From positions 1 to 64,000 of the forward strand of contig NTKA01000003.1 in the NCBI GenBank assembly GCA_002456975.1: DNA of 64,000 nucleotides. Direction: 5' to 3'. The notes under the pieces were generated by a model. It searched no databases, had not been told where the DNA came from, and saw only the letters and a program-made list of their open reading frames with translations. Numbering within the stretch: the first letter of the stretch is position 1; the number at the start of each line of letters is the position of its first letter. Below, piece by piece: positions 19,217 through 28,766 of the stretch. Source of the stretch: Halieaceae bacterium MED-G27 (GTDB taxonomy: Bacteria; Pseudomonadota; Gammaproteobacteria; Pseudomonadales; Halieaceae). A program made the translations under genes and the position numbers.

Positions 19217-20326
19217 CTAGCCATTGTCTGGCTGTGTAGGTGCCTGGTCCTCAATGGTTTGATGAAAGATTGTCTGTGTTGGGAACGCTACCTCTGCCTC
19301 ATGCCTCTCGACAATCGCCAAAATCTTCAACAGGACATCTTCTTTGATCCCGTGATACTCCACCCAGTTTGTGGTTTTGGTGAAGGCGTAGACGAAAAAC
19401 TCCAGGGCTGAGGCTCCCATGTGGTTAAAGTTCACGATCAGTGTTCGATCCTGCGCGATATCCTCATGTTCAAGCAACATAGCCCTGACCGCTATGACAA
19501 TGTCTGACATTCGATCCGCGTCTGAGTAGCGGATTCCAATAGTCTCGTATATGCGGCGGTTGGTCATCCGCGATGGATTTTCCAAAGCCACACTCGAGAA
19601 GGTGGAATTAGGTACGTAGAGTGGACGCTGATCGAAGGTTCGAATACGTGTGACCCGCAGACCGATTTCCTCTACCGTGCCTTCGATACTTCGGTCGGGA
19701 GATCGAATCCAATCGCCCACCGCAAATGGCCGGTCCAGATAAATACTGAGCCCGCCCAGGAAATTAGCGAGTAAATCCTTCGCCGCGAAACCAACGGCGA
19801 TGCCACCGATCCCACCGAACGCCAAAAGCCCCGACACCGATACACCTACCGACTGTAAGACCATCAACAGCGCGAGCACCCAAACCGTAATTCTCGCTAG
19901 TCTTGCCACAGAATTGATGGTTGCACGATCGTCAGAGTCTCGGGGCCCACGGTGCTCAGCTAACAATTCCTGCTCTATCCCAGATGACAGACGATGTAGC
20001 AACCACCCAATGAGTAGTATGGCGGCGGTATCCCCCACCTGAAGCAAATTGGCTCGCAGCGATTCAGCACCCTCAAACAAACCGAGCGATAAATAGATCA
20101 GGCAGACCCACATCGCGTATTCGGCAGGTGGCGAGATCGAGTAGTACAGGACGTCGTCCCAACGAGCATCAGTCGTATCTGCAAACACACCCAATTTGGC
20201 AACAGATCGTCTGATTAGCCAGTGCGCGACGACACCGCAAAGCAATAAGGCCGCGAGTCCAACGACAGACACAGGCAATCCAATCTGTTCGGCCAAAGGA
20301 GTCAAAGTGGATATCAGGGTTTCCAT
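19217..20326 (-). CDS. Small-conductance mechanosensitive channel (MscS family)
   Basis: A 369-residue membrane protein: helices at about residues 17-35, 70-88, 95-110, 135-155 and the pore helix region around 165-185 (LLAFGGIGGIAVGFAAKDLLANFLGGL), matching the glycine/alanine-rich TM3 of MscS. The beta domain follows (RPFAVGDWIRSPDRSIEGTVEEIGLRVTRIRTFDQRPLYVPNS) then a C-terminal alpha/beta domain. It would open on membrane tension to release solutes during hypo-osmotic shock. It converges on csiV (5 nt between stops) and is divergent from lexA, so its promoter shares the 126-bp spacer with the SOS box. It belongs to the larger YnaI/YbdG-like type rather than minimal MscS. Confidence 0.88.
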   Translation of the reverse strand: METLISTLTPLAEQIGLPVSVVGLAALLLCGVVAHWLIRRSVAKLGVFADTTDARWDDVLYYSISPPAEYAMWVCLIYLSLGLFEGAESLRANLLQVGDTAAILLIGWLLHRLSSGIEQELLAEHRGPRDSDDRATINSVARLARITVWVLALLMVLQSVGVSVSGLLAFGGIGGIAVGFAAKDLLANFLGGLSIYLDRPFAVGDWIRSPDRSIEGTVEEIGLRVTRIRTFDQRPLYVPNSTFSSVALENPSRMTNRRIYETIGIRYSDADRMSDIVIAVRAMLLEHEDIAQDRTLIVNFNHMGASALEFFVYAFTKTTNWVEYHGIKEDVLLKILAIVERHEAEVAFPTQTIFHQTIEDQAPTQPDNG

Positions 20327-20409
20327 AAGGCGGGCTACGTTTCAAATACAAGATGGCGTAACGCTAACCGATGATCAGCAATCAAGCCACTACTGTACAA
20401 AAAAAAACA

Positions 20410-20425
20410 CTGGATATATCATCAG
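20410..20425 (+). promoter_or_regulatory. LexA (SOS) box upstream of lexA
   Basis: CTGGATATATCATCAG matches the LexA consensus CTG-N10-CAG with an A/T-rich centre and a 3' flank of TA. It sits 27 bp before the lexA ATG, so LexA probably represses its own gene, as in E. coli. An almost-match starting at CTGT (20393) lacks the second half. Confidence 0.75.
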
Positions 20426-20452
20426 TACTCTCCATCTAACTAGGCGATAGCT

Positions 20453-21046
20453 ATGAGTAAACTAACAGCGCGACAGCAGCAGGTACTGGACGTTATTCGC
20501 GGTAGTCTCGACGAAACCGGCATGCCCCCCACTCGCGCAGATATCGCTCGGACACTTGGCTTCAAGTCAGCGAATGCCGCTGAAGAGCACCTGAAAGCTC
20601 TCGCCAAAAAGGGAGTCATCGAGCTCGTAGCAAGTACCTCACGAGGTATCCGGCTGACCGAACAAACTGGCTTACCCATTGTAGGTCGAGTGGCGGCCGG
20701 AGCGCCCATCCTCGCGCAGGAGCATGTAGACAACTACTGCGATCTTTCGCCGAGTTTTTTCTCGCCGCCGGCGCATTATCTTCTAGAGGTGAAAGGCGAC
20801 AGCATGATCAATGCCGGTATTTTTGATGGTGATCTGCTCGCCGTGCACAGCACCTGTGACATCAGAGAGGGACAAATCGCTGTGGTTAAGATCGAAGATG
20901 AGGTGACAGTGAAGCGATGGCACCGTACAAGTTCGTCTCACGTGTCCCTGGTTGCAGAGAATCCAGATTATGCACCGATAGAAGTTAACCTGGCAGAGCA
21001 ATCAGTATCGATTGAGGGTATCAGCGTCGGTGTTATCCGACGCTGA
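20453..21046 (+). CDS. lexA: SOS repressor LexA
   Basis: A 197-residue repressor-protease. The N-terminal winged helix is [30 protein letters not shown]; the autocleavage site is the Ala-Gly in VAAGAPILA; the catalytic Ser lies in [14 protein letters not shown] and the Lys in VTVKRWHR. RecA-stimulated self-cleavage derepresses SOS genes. A consensus box lies 27 bp upstream, and the gene ends in a strong hairpin. Unlike in Pseudomonas no sulA follows; the next gene is on the opposite strand. Confidence 0.97.
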   Translation: MSKLTARQQQVLDVIRGSLDETGMPPTRADIARTLGFKSANAAEEHLKALAKKGVIELVASTSRGIRLTEQTGLPIVGRVAAGAPILAQEHVDNYCDLSPSFFSPPAHYLLEVKGDSMINAGIFDGDLLAVHSTCDIREGQIAVVKIEDEVTVKRWHRTSSSHVSLVAENPDYAPIEVNLAEQSVSIEGISVGVIRR

Positions 21047-21047
21047 T
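21020..21047. terminator. Perfect 11-bp hairpin at the lexA stop
   Basis: ATCAGCGTCGG and CCGACGCTGAT form a perfect 11-bp stem with a 6-nt loop; the stem covers the last lexA codons and its stop and lies 5 nt from the convergent small ORF. No run of T follows on either strand, so it may be a transcript-end or 3'-stabilising hairpin rather than a textbook intrinsic terminator. Confidence 0.5.
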
Positions 21048-21051
21048 CAGA

Positions 21052-21312
21052 TTAGTGTACGGTCCTAGGAGTCGGTGGCTCGCTGGAATTAGAGGTCTCA
21101 ATTTCCACGCCTGACATCTCGGCCATCTTTGCAGCGGCCTGAATGCCCGCCTGAATCATTGCCTTCGCGACCTCAAGGTTGTGGTCCATCAGGTATGCGC
21201 TTGTTTCCTCTGAAAATTGAATACTCACTAAGGGCTCAGACTCGTCGTCTGCACGCTGGAGAACAATTTCGCCATCACCGAGGTCTACAATTTCTAACAG
21301 GGAAGTGGTCAC
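21052..21312 (-). CDS. Conserved small protein of unknown function (lexA-topA interval)
   Basis: An 86-residue acidic soluble protein (start MTTSLLEIVDLGDGEIVLQRADDE) with a beta-rich N-terminal half and a helix LEVAKAMIQAGIQAAAKMAEM. It has no signal peptide, TM helix or Cys. A small ORF of this kind lies between lexA/sulA and topA in Pseudomonas relatives, so it is likely a real conserved gene. No function can be assigned. It converges with lexA. Confidence 0.6.
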   Translation of the reverse strand: MTTSLLEIVDLGDGEIVLQRADDESEPLVSIQFSEETSAYLMDHNLEVAKAMIQAGIQAAAKMAEMSGVEIETSNSSEPPTPRTVH

Positions 21313-21400
21313 AGGGCATACCTCACTACATATCGTATGTTCGGGCTGACAGTAACACTATAAATCGGGTTTTGCCAACTTCTAAAACTGCTCGCGCAAA

Positions 21401-21865
21401 TCACGATTCTTCAATCGCATCCGACTGTCGCTGCAGCAGTGATTCCAAGGCATCGCGCCACTCTGTCACTTTAGCTAGATCAGGGTAGGAACCCTCAGAG
21501 ACTAGAATGTTACTCGCCTGGCGCGCGGGCATCCCCAATGGAATGGGTGAAGTTAACGCTTTTAACCAACCACTTTGCTCGAGCAATTGAAGCTCCTTAA
21601 CCTCGGGAGGCTGCTCGATACCGGCTGGAAGCGCAGTTAGTGCCTGTGTGTTGTGAGGCGGTTTACTCGGCAACTGACTTTCTCGGCGCAGGGCTATTAA
21701 AAACCAACCATAAGCATCGAGCAGGTGGAGCTTCACTGCCGGGGCAAATGCCGCATTTAGGGCATTCACCGGTGACTTAGCCGCAAGCTCCGACTGAGCC
21801 CAGCTTTCGATCAAGATCGATGCCATGTACATCGAATGATTTGCAAACGCCTGGGCTTGGCTCAT
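21401..21865 (-). CDS. Conserved hypothetical protein (probable DUF6586 family)
   Basis: A 154-residue helical protein (start MSQAQAFANHSMYMASILIESW) with a conserved-looking segment AAFAPAVKLHLLDAYGWFLIALRRE and a C-terminal ASNILVSEGSYPDLAKVTEWRDALESL. It starts 18 nt after the topA stop on the same strand, so it may be cotranscribed with topA. The resemblance to the protein next to topA in Pseudomonas is from memory. No catalytic motif is visible. Confidence 0.6.
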   Translation of the reverse strand: MSQAQAFANHSMYMASILIESWAQSELAAKSPVNALNAAFAPAVKLHLLDAYGWFLIALRRESQLPSKPPHNTQALTALPAGIEQPPEVKELQLLEQSGWLKALTSPIPLGMPARQASNILVSEGSYPDLAKVTEWRDALESLLQRQSDAIEES

Positions 21866-21883
21866 GCGCAGACAACCCTAGGA

Positions 21884-24583
21884 CTAGACTTTGGCTTTGG
21901 CTTTGGCGCGGGTAGGCTTTTTCTTAGCCGCGGGCTTGCGCTTTTTGCTTACTTTGCCTGAGCCCTCGCTGACCCATTTCCCGCTTTGATAAAACGCCTT
22001 CCAACCCGTCGCTTTACCATCGCGCTCAGTCATCACGTACTGTTCTTTGGTCTTTCGACTGAATCTAACTTGGGCTCGGTTCCCCGCATCATCAACCGTC
22101 GGTGCATCAAACAAAAACTTGTACTTGGGATCGATCTCGCTCTTGTGCGGCAGCAATTCATCCACAAATGGTGCTCGAGTCTCTCGATGCTTGGGGAACT
22201 GACTAGCGGCCAGAAATAACCCCGCTGCACCATCACGCAATACATAGTAGTCTTCAACCTTGTCACAGGCTAACTCGGACATCACCACAGGATCCATCTT
22301 GGGTGGCGCGGCCTCACCGTTGCGCAGCAGTTTTCGGGTGTTACTACAGGCCTCTGCAGTGCAGCCAAAATACTTTCCGAAGCGACCGGTTTTGAGCTGC
22401 ATCTCTGAGCCGCATTTGTCGCATTCTAAAACCGGTCCATCGTAGCCTTTGATCTTAAACGCGCCGTGTTCCACTCGATAACCATCGCAGTCGGGGTTGT
22501 TGCCGCAGACATGCAGTTTTTGTGACTCGTCGATCAAATAACTGTCCATCGCAGCGTTACACAAATGACAGCGTTCTTTGCTTAACAGTAGACGCGACTC
22601 GGCTTCGTCATCGGCATCGGCAGACACCACCTCATCACCGGGCACCAGGTTAACCGTTGCTTTGCACCGCTCTTTAGGCGACAAGTTGTACCCTGAACAA
22701 CCTAGGAAAACCCCCGTACTCGCCGTACGAACCTGCATGGGCCGATCGCAGGCTTTGCATGCGATACCGGTGGGCGTCGGCTGGTTGGCCTGCATCCCAG
22801 AGCCATCAGCAGCATCAGCTTGCAGTACTTTTTGTCGAAAGTCGTTATAAAAACTATCGAGAACTTCGCGCCAATCTCGAGCACCATCAGCGATCTCATC
22901 GAGGCTTTCTTCCATCGATGCGGTAAAACCGTAATCCAACAGGTCTTCAAAACTCCCCTGCAGTCGCTGCGTGACGATATCACCCATCTTCTCGGCATAA
23001 AAACGGCGTTGATCCAACTTCACGTAGCCGCGGTCTTGGATGGTGGAAATGATCGCCGCATAGGTTGATGGGCGCCCTATGCCCTTCTTTTCAAGCTCCC
23101 GCACCAAACTCGCCTCACCATAGCGTGCTGGCGGCTTGGAAAAGTGTTGGCTTGGCAAAATCTCGCTCAGGCTCAGCGCGTCGCCCTTCCGGTAATTGGG
23201 CAAGATAGCATCTTCGCCTTTGCGCGCGGCGGGCGCCTGCACTCGCGTGTATCCATCAAATTCCACAACCCGACCCCGCGCCGTCGCATCATAACCCGAC
23301 GCCGACGCTGTAACTGTCGTACTGAGATATCGAGCCGGTGTCATTTGACAAGCCACAAATTGGCGCCATATCAGCTCATAAAGACGCTGCGCGTCGCGCT
23401 CTGCATCTGCCAACTGCTCGGATCGCAACTGTACATTAGAAGGTCGGATCGCCTCGTGAGCCTCTTGCGCGCCTTCGCGGGACCCATACCGATTTGGCGT
23501 CTCAGGTAGATATTGAGACGGAAAATTTGACTCGATGTAATCCCGACAGGCAGTGACCGAATCATTGCTCAAATTCGTGGAGTCGGTTCGCATGTAAGTA
23601 ATATGTCCCGCCTCGTACAGACGCTGGGCCAATGTCATCGTTTTCTTAACACTGAAACCAAGCCGCGTGCTTGCTGCTTGCTGCAATGTCGAGGTAATGA
23701 ATGGTGCGGGAGCCTTCGAGGTTGTCTTCCGAGATTCGAGATCGCTTACCTTAAAACTAGAGGACTCGAGCACACGTGTAGCGGCTGTGGCCTCTGCTTC
23801 ATTTTTTGGCTTGAACGGCGCGCCATCAAAGCGCACAACCTCGAAGCGCACTTCAATATTATCGGCCGTCCTCAGATCAGCGTGGACCTGCCAAAACTCC
23901 TCCGGGATAAACGCTCGAATTTCGCGTTCCCGTTCAACAATTAAACGCACCGCAACCGACTGGACACGCCCTGCCGAGAGTCCCCGGGCAATTTTCGCCC
24001 ACAGCAAGGGCGATACCTCAAATCCAACCACTCGGTCTAGAAAGCGACGCGCCTGCTGCGCATAAACCCTGTTGTTATCCAACTCGGTAGGCTTTGCAAA
24101 AGAATCCTGAATCGCTTTCTTAGTGATTTCGTTAAACACCACTCGCTGATAGCGATCATCGTCACCGCCAATTAGCTCCTTCAGGTGCCAGGCGATCGCC
24201 TCACCTTCTCTGTCCAAGTCGGTGGCGAGATAGATGGTGTCAGCATTTTTGGCCAGCTTGCGAAGTTCTTCGACGACCTTTTCCTTGCCAGGTAACACCT
24301 CGTAGCGCGCGCTCCAGCCGCGACTGGGATCCACACCCATGCGCCGAATTAATTGCTCGCGTTTTTTTTCTGCTTGATAGCGAGCCTTTTCATCGGGCGC
24401 CATTTTTCGGGTGATGGCAGCTTGAGCGGCTCTTTCCTTGGGATCTGATGCGGGTGCGCTGCCGGCCGTGGGTAAGTCGCGCACGTGTCCAACGCTCGAC
24501 TTAACGACAAAGTCATTACCTAAATATTTATTGATTGTTTTCGCCTTGGCGGGCGATTCAACAATAACTAGCGCTTTACCCAT
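21884..24583 (-). CDS. topA: DNA topoisomerase I
   Basis: An 899-residue type IA topoisomerase. The Toprim domain begins at once ([20 protein letters not shown], with [15 protein letters not shown]), the active-site Tyr is in [14 protein letters not shown], and the cleavage/strand-passage domain follows ([16 protein letters not shown]). Three C4 zinc ribbons lie near residues 610-760 ([24 protein letters not shown]), followed by another ribbon-like part lacking Cys, and a Lys/Ala-rich tail ([20 protein letters not shown]). It relaxes negative supercoils. Length is slightly above E. coli TopA (865). Confidence 0.97.
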   Translation of the reverse strand: MGKALVIVESPAKAKTINKYLGNDFVVKSSVGHVRDLPTAGSAPASDPKERAAQAAITRKMAPDEKARYQAEKKREQLIRRMGVDPSRGWSARYEVLPGKEKVVEELRKLAKNADTIYLATDLDREGEAIAWHLKELIGGDDDRYQRVVFNEITKKAIQDSFAKPTELDNNRVYAQQARRFLDRVVGFEVSPLLWAKIARGLSAGRVQSVAVRLIVEREREIRAFIPEEFWQVHADLRTADNIEVRFEVVRFDGAPFKPKNEAEATAATRVLESSSFKVSDLESRKTTSKAPAPFITSTLQQAASTRLGFSVKKTMTLAQRLYEAGHITYMRTDSTNLSNDSVTACRDYIESNFPSQYLPETPNRYGSREGAQEAHEAIRPSNVQLRSEQLADAERDAQRLYELIWRQFVACQMTPARYLSTTVTASASGYDATARGRVVEFDGYTRVQAPAARKGEDAILPNYRKGDALSLSEILPSQHFSKPPARYGEASLVRELEKKGIGRPSTYAAIISTIQDRGYVKLDQRRFYAEKMGDIVTQRLQGSFEDLLDYGFTASMEESLDEIADGARDWREVLDSFYNDFRQKVLQADAADGSGMQANQPTPTGIACKACDRPMQVRTASTGVFLGCSGYNLSPKERCKATVNLVPGDEVVSADADDEAESRLLLSKERCHLCNAAMDSYLIDESQKLHVCGNNPDCDGYRVEHGAFKIKGYDGPVLECDKCGSEMQLKTGRFGKYFGCTAEACSNTRKLLRNGEAAPPKMDPVVMSELACDKVEDYYVLRDGAAGLFLAASQFPKHRETRAPFVDELLPHKSEIDPKYKFLFDAPTVDDAGNRAQVRFSRKTKEQYVMTERDGKATGWKAFYQSGKWVSEGSGKVSKKRKPAAKKKPTRAKAKAKV

Positions 24584-24709
24584 GGATCCTTATACACCTC
24601 AAACCGGTAATCGCCACTCCACGCCTCGGCGACCGCTCGCGGAGTGTAAGGGAATACCAAGGTCCTTGGTCAAGCACTTGCGATGAATAAAATGACAATA
24701 AGGTGACAA

Positions 24710-25159
24710 TTAATGCTCACACGCCAATAAATCTTTCAGCAATTGATGCAAGCGGTCGACGTCATCATCATCCCCTCTTTCGTTCCAAAAAACTGTTGCA
24801 ACCCCCCGATTAACTGTCGCCAGCTCGGCACCTGTGGGACCGTCATGCCCCGATAGTTGAACCACGGATTCAGTGAAGCTGTCGATCCACTGTCCTCCTA
24901 CGTTTATAAGCAATAACTCTTTTCGAGCGTCTTTCTCGACATTAGCGTCTCGCAATCGATAAGCCACTAAATGGGGTGACGGTTCGAATCGAAACCGCGC
25001 AGGGACATCGGGCACTGGCTCAAATTTGATGGTTAAGCCGAGCGAGCTCGCATAGCTACGCAAGTGCGCCTCTCGACGTTGGGCCCGCGACGGCAGCGCT
25101 GACGCCAAGGGTGCAATAGCCACCGCTACGATAAATATAATAATGAGATACGTGATCAT
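24710..25159 (-). CDS. Membrane-anchored protein of unknown function
   Basis: About 149 residues from ATG at 25159 (the track adds nine codons from a TTG). One N-terminal helix (ITYLIIIFIVAVAIAPLASALPS) is followed by basic QRREAHLRSYASSLGL and a soluble domain with LLLINVGGQWIDSFTESVVQL and VATVFWNERGDDDDVDRLHQLL. It would sit on the inner membrane with its domain in the cytoplasm or periplasm; topology is not decidable by eye. I do not recognise the family. It is a monocistronic-looking gene upstream of topA. Confidence 0.55.
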   Translation of the reverse strand: MITYLIIIFIVAVAIAPLASALPSRAQRREAHLRSYASSLGLTIKFEPVPDVPARFRFEPSPHLVAYRLRDANVEKDARKELLLINVGGQWIDSFTESVVQLSGHDGPTGAELATVNRGVATVFWNERGDDDDVDRLHQLLKDLLACEH

Positions 25160-25326
25160 GACTAAGACTACACACCGAAGGTCCAATCACCACCATGCTC
25201 TCATTTAACTCAGTATTTGCGAAGGATCTCGCTTGAATCTAGACCTCGGATTAAGCATTTTGGGGGGTCAATATCGTAAGCAGCGTCCCTTTGCGCCGCT
25301 CTGACTGTTCGTCTTGATCAGGTAAA

Positions 25327-25575
25327 CTATGTAACGATCTCGTCCAACCACCGCTCGAAGTCTAAGCTGTCGAAGGGCCAGCCTAATTCTCGGCCACCAT
25401 CATCGCTCACAACTGGGATCCTAACGCCATAGCGCTTCAACAAAGCGAGATCGCTCGAGATGTCGACTGGGCGAAAGGCAACCCCAACATAGTCGAGAAT
25501 CTGCTCCGCCTGTTCACACAGATGACAGCCCTCATTGGTGTACAGTGTCACTCTAATGCCTTCGAACGATTTCAT
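25327..25575 (-). CDS. Glutaredoxin-like thioredoxin-fold protein (DUF836 type)
   Basis: About 82 residues starting at ATG 25575 (MKSFEGIRVTLYTNEG). It has a redox CxxC in EGCHLCEQAEQIL at the N-terminus of helix 1, the cis-Pro strand VRIPVVSDDGGRELGWPF, and the thioredoxin-fold order beta-alpha-beta-alpha-beta-beta-alpha. This family is annotated as glutaredoxin-like; its substrate is unknown. Its ATG is one base from the divergent methyltransferase ATG, so each gene's leader lies inside the other's coding sequence. The alternative TTG start at 25587 would overlap. Confidence 0.8.
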   Translation of the reverse strand: MKSFEGIRVTLYTNEGCHLCEQAEQILDYVGVAFRPVDISSDLALLKRYGVRIPVVSDDGGRELGWPFDSLDFERWLDEIVT

Positions 25576-25576
25576 A

Positions 25577-26338
25577 ATGTCTGACAACTACCCGCATCGT
25601 GATGCGATCGACCTTAGCAAAACTCTGACCATTTATGGACGGAAACCTGTCCTCGAGGCGTTCACCGACGCACAAATCCAGCCCCGACGGCTGCATTTAG
25701 CAAACTCGAATAAGCCAGCGGGCATCATTGCTGAAATAGTCGACAAGGCTCAGCTAAAAGGTATTGAAATTAGGCATCACGACAAACGAGCACTGTCACG
25801 GATTTCCAAAAACGGCAAACAAGATCAAGGCGTGGCACTGGACATCGACTGCCCGAACTTCAAAGGACTCGATGCGCTAGCTCAGACAGCAGTCACCGCA
25901 GATGATCGTTTTCTCGTTCTCGATGGCATTACCAACCCCCAGAACGCGGGAATGATTATCCGATCGGCGTTGGCAGCCGACCTCGCCGGTATCGTGTACC
26001 CGAAACAAGGCGTCGCCGCACTCGGCCCCTTGGTCATCAAAGCATCGGCTGGCACCGCTTTGCGCGCGCCCTTGATCCGCTGCGCCAGTGCCACCGAGGG
26101 GATAGCGGCGCTGAAAACCCTTGGCATGCGAATAGTAACGCTCGCTGGAGACAGCGAGACCAGCCTAGGCCAGTTAGAACTAGGTGTCGCGACCGCCTTT
26201 GTTCTCGGTGGAGAAACCGATGGTGTTAGCGATGAGATTCGATGTCTGGCGGACTGCAGCGTGTCAATCCCGATGGCCAACGGCGTTGAATCACTCAATG
26301 TGGCAGTGACCGCAGCGCTAGTTGGCTATCTCTATTAA
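25577..26338 (+). CDS. TrmH/SpoU-family RNA 2'-O-methyltransferase
   Basis: About 253 residues from the ATG at 25577. An N-terminal substrate-binding domain (LTIYGRKPVLEAFTD, the L30e-like part as in RlmB) is followed by the SPOUT knot: motif 1 LDGITNPQNAGMIIRSA, motif 2 FVLGGETDGVSDEI, motif 3 IPMANGVESLNVAVTAALVGYLY. It would methylate a ribose 2'-OH in rRNA or tRNA with S-adenosylmethionine. It resembles RlmB in layout, but the target (for example G2251 of 23S rRNA) cannot be told from sequence. No clear ribosome binding site precedes this start; an in-frame ATG at 25556 would overlap the divergent gene. Confidence 0.88.
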   Translation: MSDNYPHRDAIDLSKTLTIYGRKPVLEAFTDAQIQPRRLHLANSNKPAGIIAEIVDKAQLKGIEIRHHDKRALSRISKNGKQDQGVALDIDCPNFKGLDALAQTAVTADDRFLVLDGITNPQNAGMIIRSALAADLAGIVYPKQGVAALGPLVIKASAGTALRAPLIRCASATEGIAALKTLGMRIVTLAGDSETSLGQLELGVATAFVLGGETDGVSDEIRCLADCSVSIPMANGVESLNVAVTAALVGYLY

Positions 26339-26380
26339 TTAGCTTTTGAGACGCGGCACCGCGCACCAAATGCTGGCCTT

Positions 26381-28585
26381 TTACTCACCTGCAGCCGCAG
26401 CGAGCTCGGGCGCTTGTGCATTACCATTCTCTACGGCCAACCAGGCCTGACGAATCACGTACTTCCGAATGGCTTCGATCTCATCGTCGTTGATAATGTC
26501 AGAAAAACCCACCATCCCGTTGTCATTCAGGATGCCGTCGCGTACCACAGATGCCCAAATTTCCTCGCTAGCCGATACATCAGACCATCGCAAATCGGGA
26601 ATTACACCAGAGCTGATGGCATAAGCGCCATGGCAGAACTGACAGTTCTCGGCAAAGCGCTGCATGCCTAATTGCCAGGACTCAGGGTCGCCTACCAGAG
26701 CCGTCTTGGGTGTCTCATCAACTAGGTACTCAAGCGGCGATGGTAGTTCAGCGTCGCCGCCTAGTTTGAAGGTGACTATGCGCCCTGGCTCTTGCGTGAC
26801 CGGCTTCTCAAGCGCCGCGCCGTATATCATCATCGAGACATTGCCCCAGCCGGACAGGACAGAGACATACTGCTCACCATCGAGCTCGTAAGTCATCGGT
26901 GCCGCGGCCGCATCACCGACTAAACGTTGGGACCAAACACGCTCGCCAGTGGACGCGTCGTAAGCGACAAATTCACCGCGCTTATTACCCTGAAAAACGA
27001 GGCCACCATCGGTACTGAGCGTGCCACCGTTGAACGCTTGCGGAAACGGAACAATCCACGCGGGCTCAGCGGCAACGGGATCCCAAGCGACCAAGCTCCC
27101 ACCATCGAGAGTTTGTGTGTAGGCAATGGTGCCCTTTGGATACTCGTAGGCCCACGCCATGCCTGCGTCGTAGCCCGTATTCCAAATACTTTTAGCGTTC
27201 CGACTCGCTTCGTTACTTGCGTAAACGTAGGGAAGCGCCACGTTGGTCGGTATATACACAAAGCCAGTGTCTGGGTTGTATGACATCGGATGCCAGTTGT
27301 GAGCACCGGTGGGCCCAGGCATCACCGCGTAACCGTTTAGATCGATCGCTTCCTGCACCAAGATCGGCCGACCGTTCTCATCCAGCTCACCCGTAGTCCA
27401 ATTCTGTTGGGCAAAAGGCGTCGCTGAAATCAGTTCACCATCGGCTGCGTCGACTACGTAGAAAAAGCCATTCTTTGGTGCCTGCATCACGACCCTGCGC
27501 GGGGCGCCGTCCTCACCAAGAGGCAGATCTACAAGCATCATCTGCGCGGTTGCAGTGAAATCCCACTGATCGCGCGGCGTACCTTGATAATGCCAGCGAT
27601 ACGCCCCGGTATCAGCATCTAATGCTAGAATCGACGACAGGAACAGGTTGTCGTAGTCACCACCAAAATCACCTTCGGGATCGCGAACACTGGCGTTCCA
27701 GGGCGAACCATTACCAACACCTATCAGCACCTGGTCGTTAACCGTGTCGTAAACGATTGAGTCCCATACGGTGCCTCCACCGCCATCGGTGGTCCAAGCA
27801 CCCGTGTCGCCCCAGCTATCATTTGCCAGTTCAGCAAAAATGGCGTCGGACATTGCGCCGTCGGGTTCCTTATTGGGGTTGGGAACTGTGTAAAAACGCC
27901 ACTCCAAATCACCCGTCTCGACGTTGTAAGCAGTGACATAGCCACGGACCCCGAGTTCTGCGCCGGAGTTACCAACAATCACTTTATCTTTGAAGACACG
28001 AGGCGCACCGGTAATGGTGTACGGCTTGCTCTGATCGACAGTTACGTTGCTCCACAACACGTCGCCAGTGGCGGCATCGAGAGCTTCTAACCTGCCGTCA
28101 AAAACGCCCACAAAGACCTTACCGTTGTGCACCGCGACACCACGGTTAACCACATCACAACAGCCTTTTGCCGCATCCTCGCCCGATACTTTCGGGTCAT
28201 AGGTCCATAACTCTTCGCCAGTCCGTGCATCCACCGCATACACTATCGACCAGGACCCAGTCACATACATCACGCCATCGACTACGACAGGAGTGGCCTC
28301 AGCGCCACGTGGCTTGTCCATCTCGAACACCCAGTCCACACCAAGGTTTTGAACGGTATCTCCGTTGATCTGCCCGAGCTGTGAGTGACGAGTCTCATCG
28401 TAACTACCGCCGTACGTTAGCCACATCTCCGGCTCAGCAGCCGCGTTCTTGATGCGGTCAGTATCGACCGCTGCCACTGGTACCGATGGCGCTTCAACGG
28501 CCTCATTGGTTGCGGACTGATCTGAGCCACAGGCAATCAAAAAAGAGCTTAGGGCGACCGCGATAGCGGACTTCAAATAGGTCAT
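26381..28585 (-). CDS. PQQ-dependent quinohaemoprotein alcohol dehydrogenase, predicted lipoprotein
   Basis: A 734-residue protein. The N-terminus has a lipobox LIACG after a short hydrophobic stretch, suggesting lipid anchoring. The eight-bladed PQQ propeller shows repeated tryptophan-docking W motifs (WSIVYAVDARTGEELW, RLEALDAATGDVLW), the vicinal disulphide KGCCDVVNRG that contacts PQQ, and the catalytic Asp region GTPRDQWDFTATAQ. A C-terminal cytochrome c domain has the haem motif CQFCH (about residue 650). Such type II dehydrogenases oxidise alcohols or related compounds in the periplasm and pass electrons to cytochromes. No pqq biosynthesis genes or electron acceptor lie nearby, so the substrate is unknown. 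Confidence 0.9.
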   Translation of the reverse strand: MTYLKSAIAVALSSFLIACGSDQSATNEAVEAPSVPVAAVDTDRIKNAAAEPEMWLTYGGSYDETRHSQLGQINGDTVQNLGVDWVFEMDKPRGAEATPVVVDGVMYVTGSWSIVYAVDARTGEELWTYDPKVSGEDAAKGCCDVVNRGVAVHNGKVFVGVFDGRLEALDAATGDVLWSNVTVDQSKPYTITGAPRVFKDKVIVGNSGAELGVRGYVTAYNVETGDLEWRFYTVPNPNKEPDGAMSDAIFAELANDSWGDTGAWTTDGGGGTVWDSIVYDTVNDQVLIGVGNGSPWNASVRDPEGDFGGDYDNLFLSSILALDADTGAYRWHYQGTPRDQWDFTATAQMMLVDLPLGEDGAPRRVVMQAPKNGFFYVVDAADGELISATPFAQQNWTTGELDENGRPILVQEAIDLNGYAVMPGPTGAHNWHPMSYNPDTGFVYIPTNVALPYVYASNEASRNAKSIWNTGYDAGMAWAYEYPKGTIAYTQTLDGGSLVAWDPVAAEPAWIVPFPQAFNGGTLSTDGGLVFQGNKRGEFVAYDASTGERVWSQRLVGDAAAAPMTYELDGEQYVSVLSGWGNVSMMIYGAALEKPVTQEPGRIVTFKLGGDAELPSPLEYLVDETPKTALVGDPESWQLGMQRFAENCQFCHGAYAISSGVIPDLRWSDVSASEEIWASVVRDGILNDNGMVGFSDIINDDEIEAIRKYVIRQAWLAVENGNAQAPELAAAAGE

Positions 28586-28766
28586 AGCCAGAATCCTGTC
28601 GTTTTTATTTATGTTGTTCTCGGAGTGTAGCCAAAGCGCGGCTGCTTAGGAAACCTTTGCTTGTTTGGCAACCCCTGACTGGAGGAAGTTTTAATTAGCA
28701 GGGCTGTTGATTGGGAGGACTTTTGCTTATCAGTAACGGCGAATTACCAAACGCGACGATGAGGAT

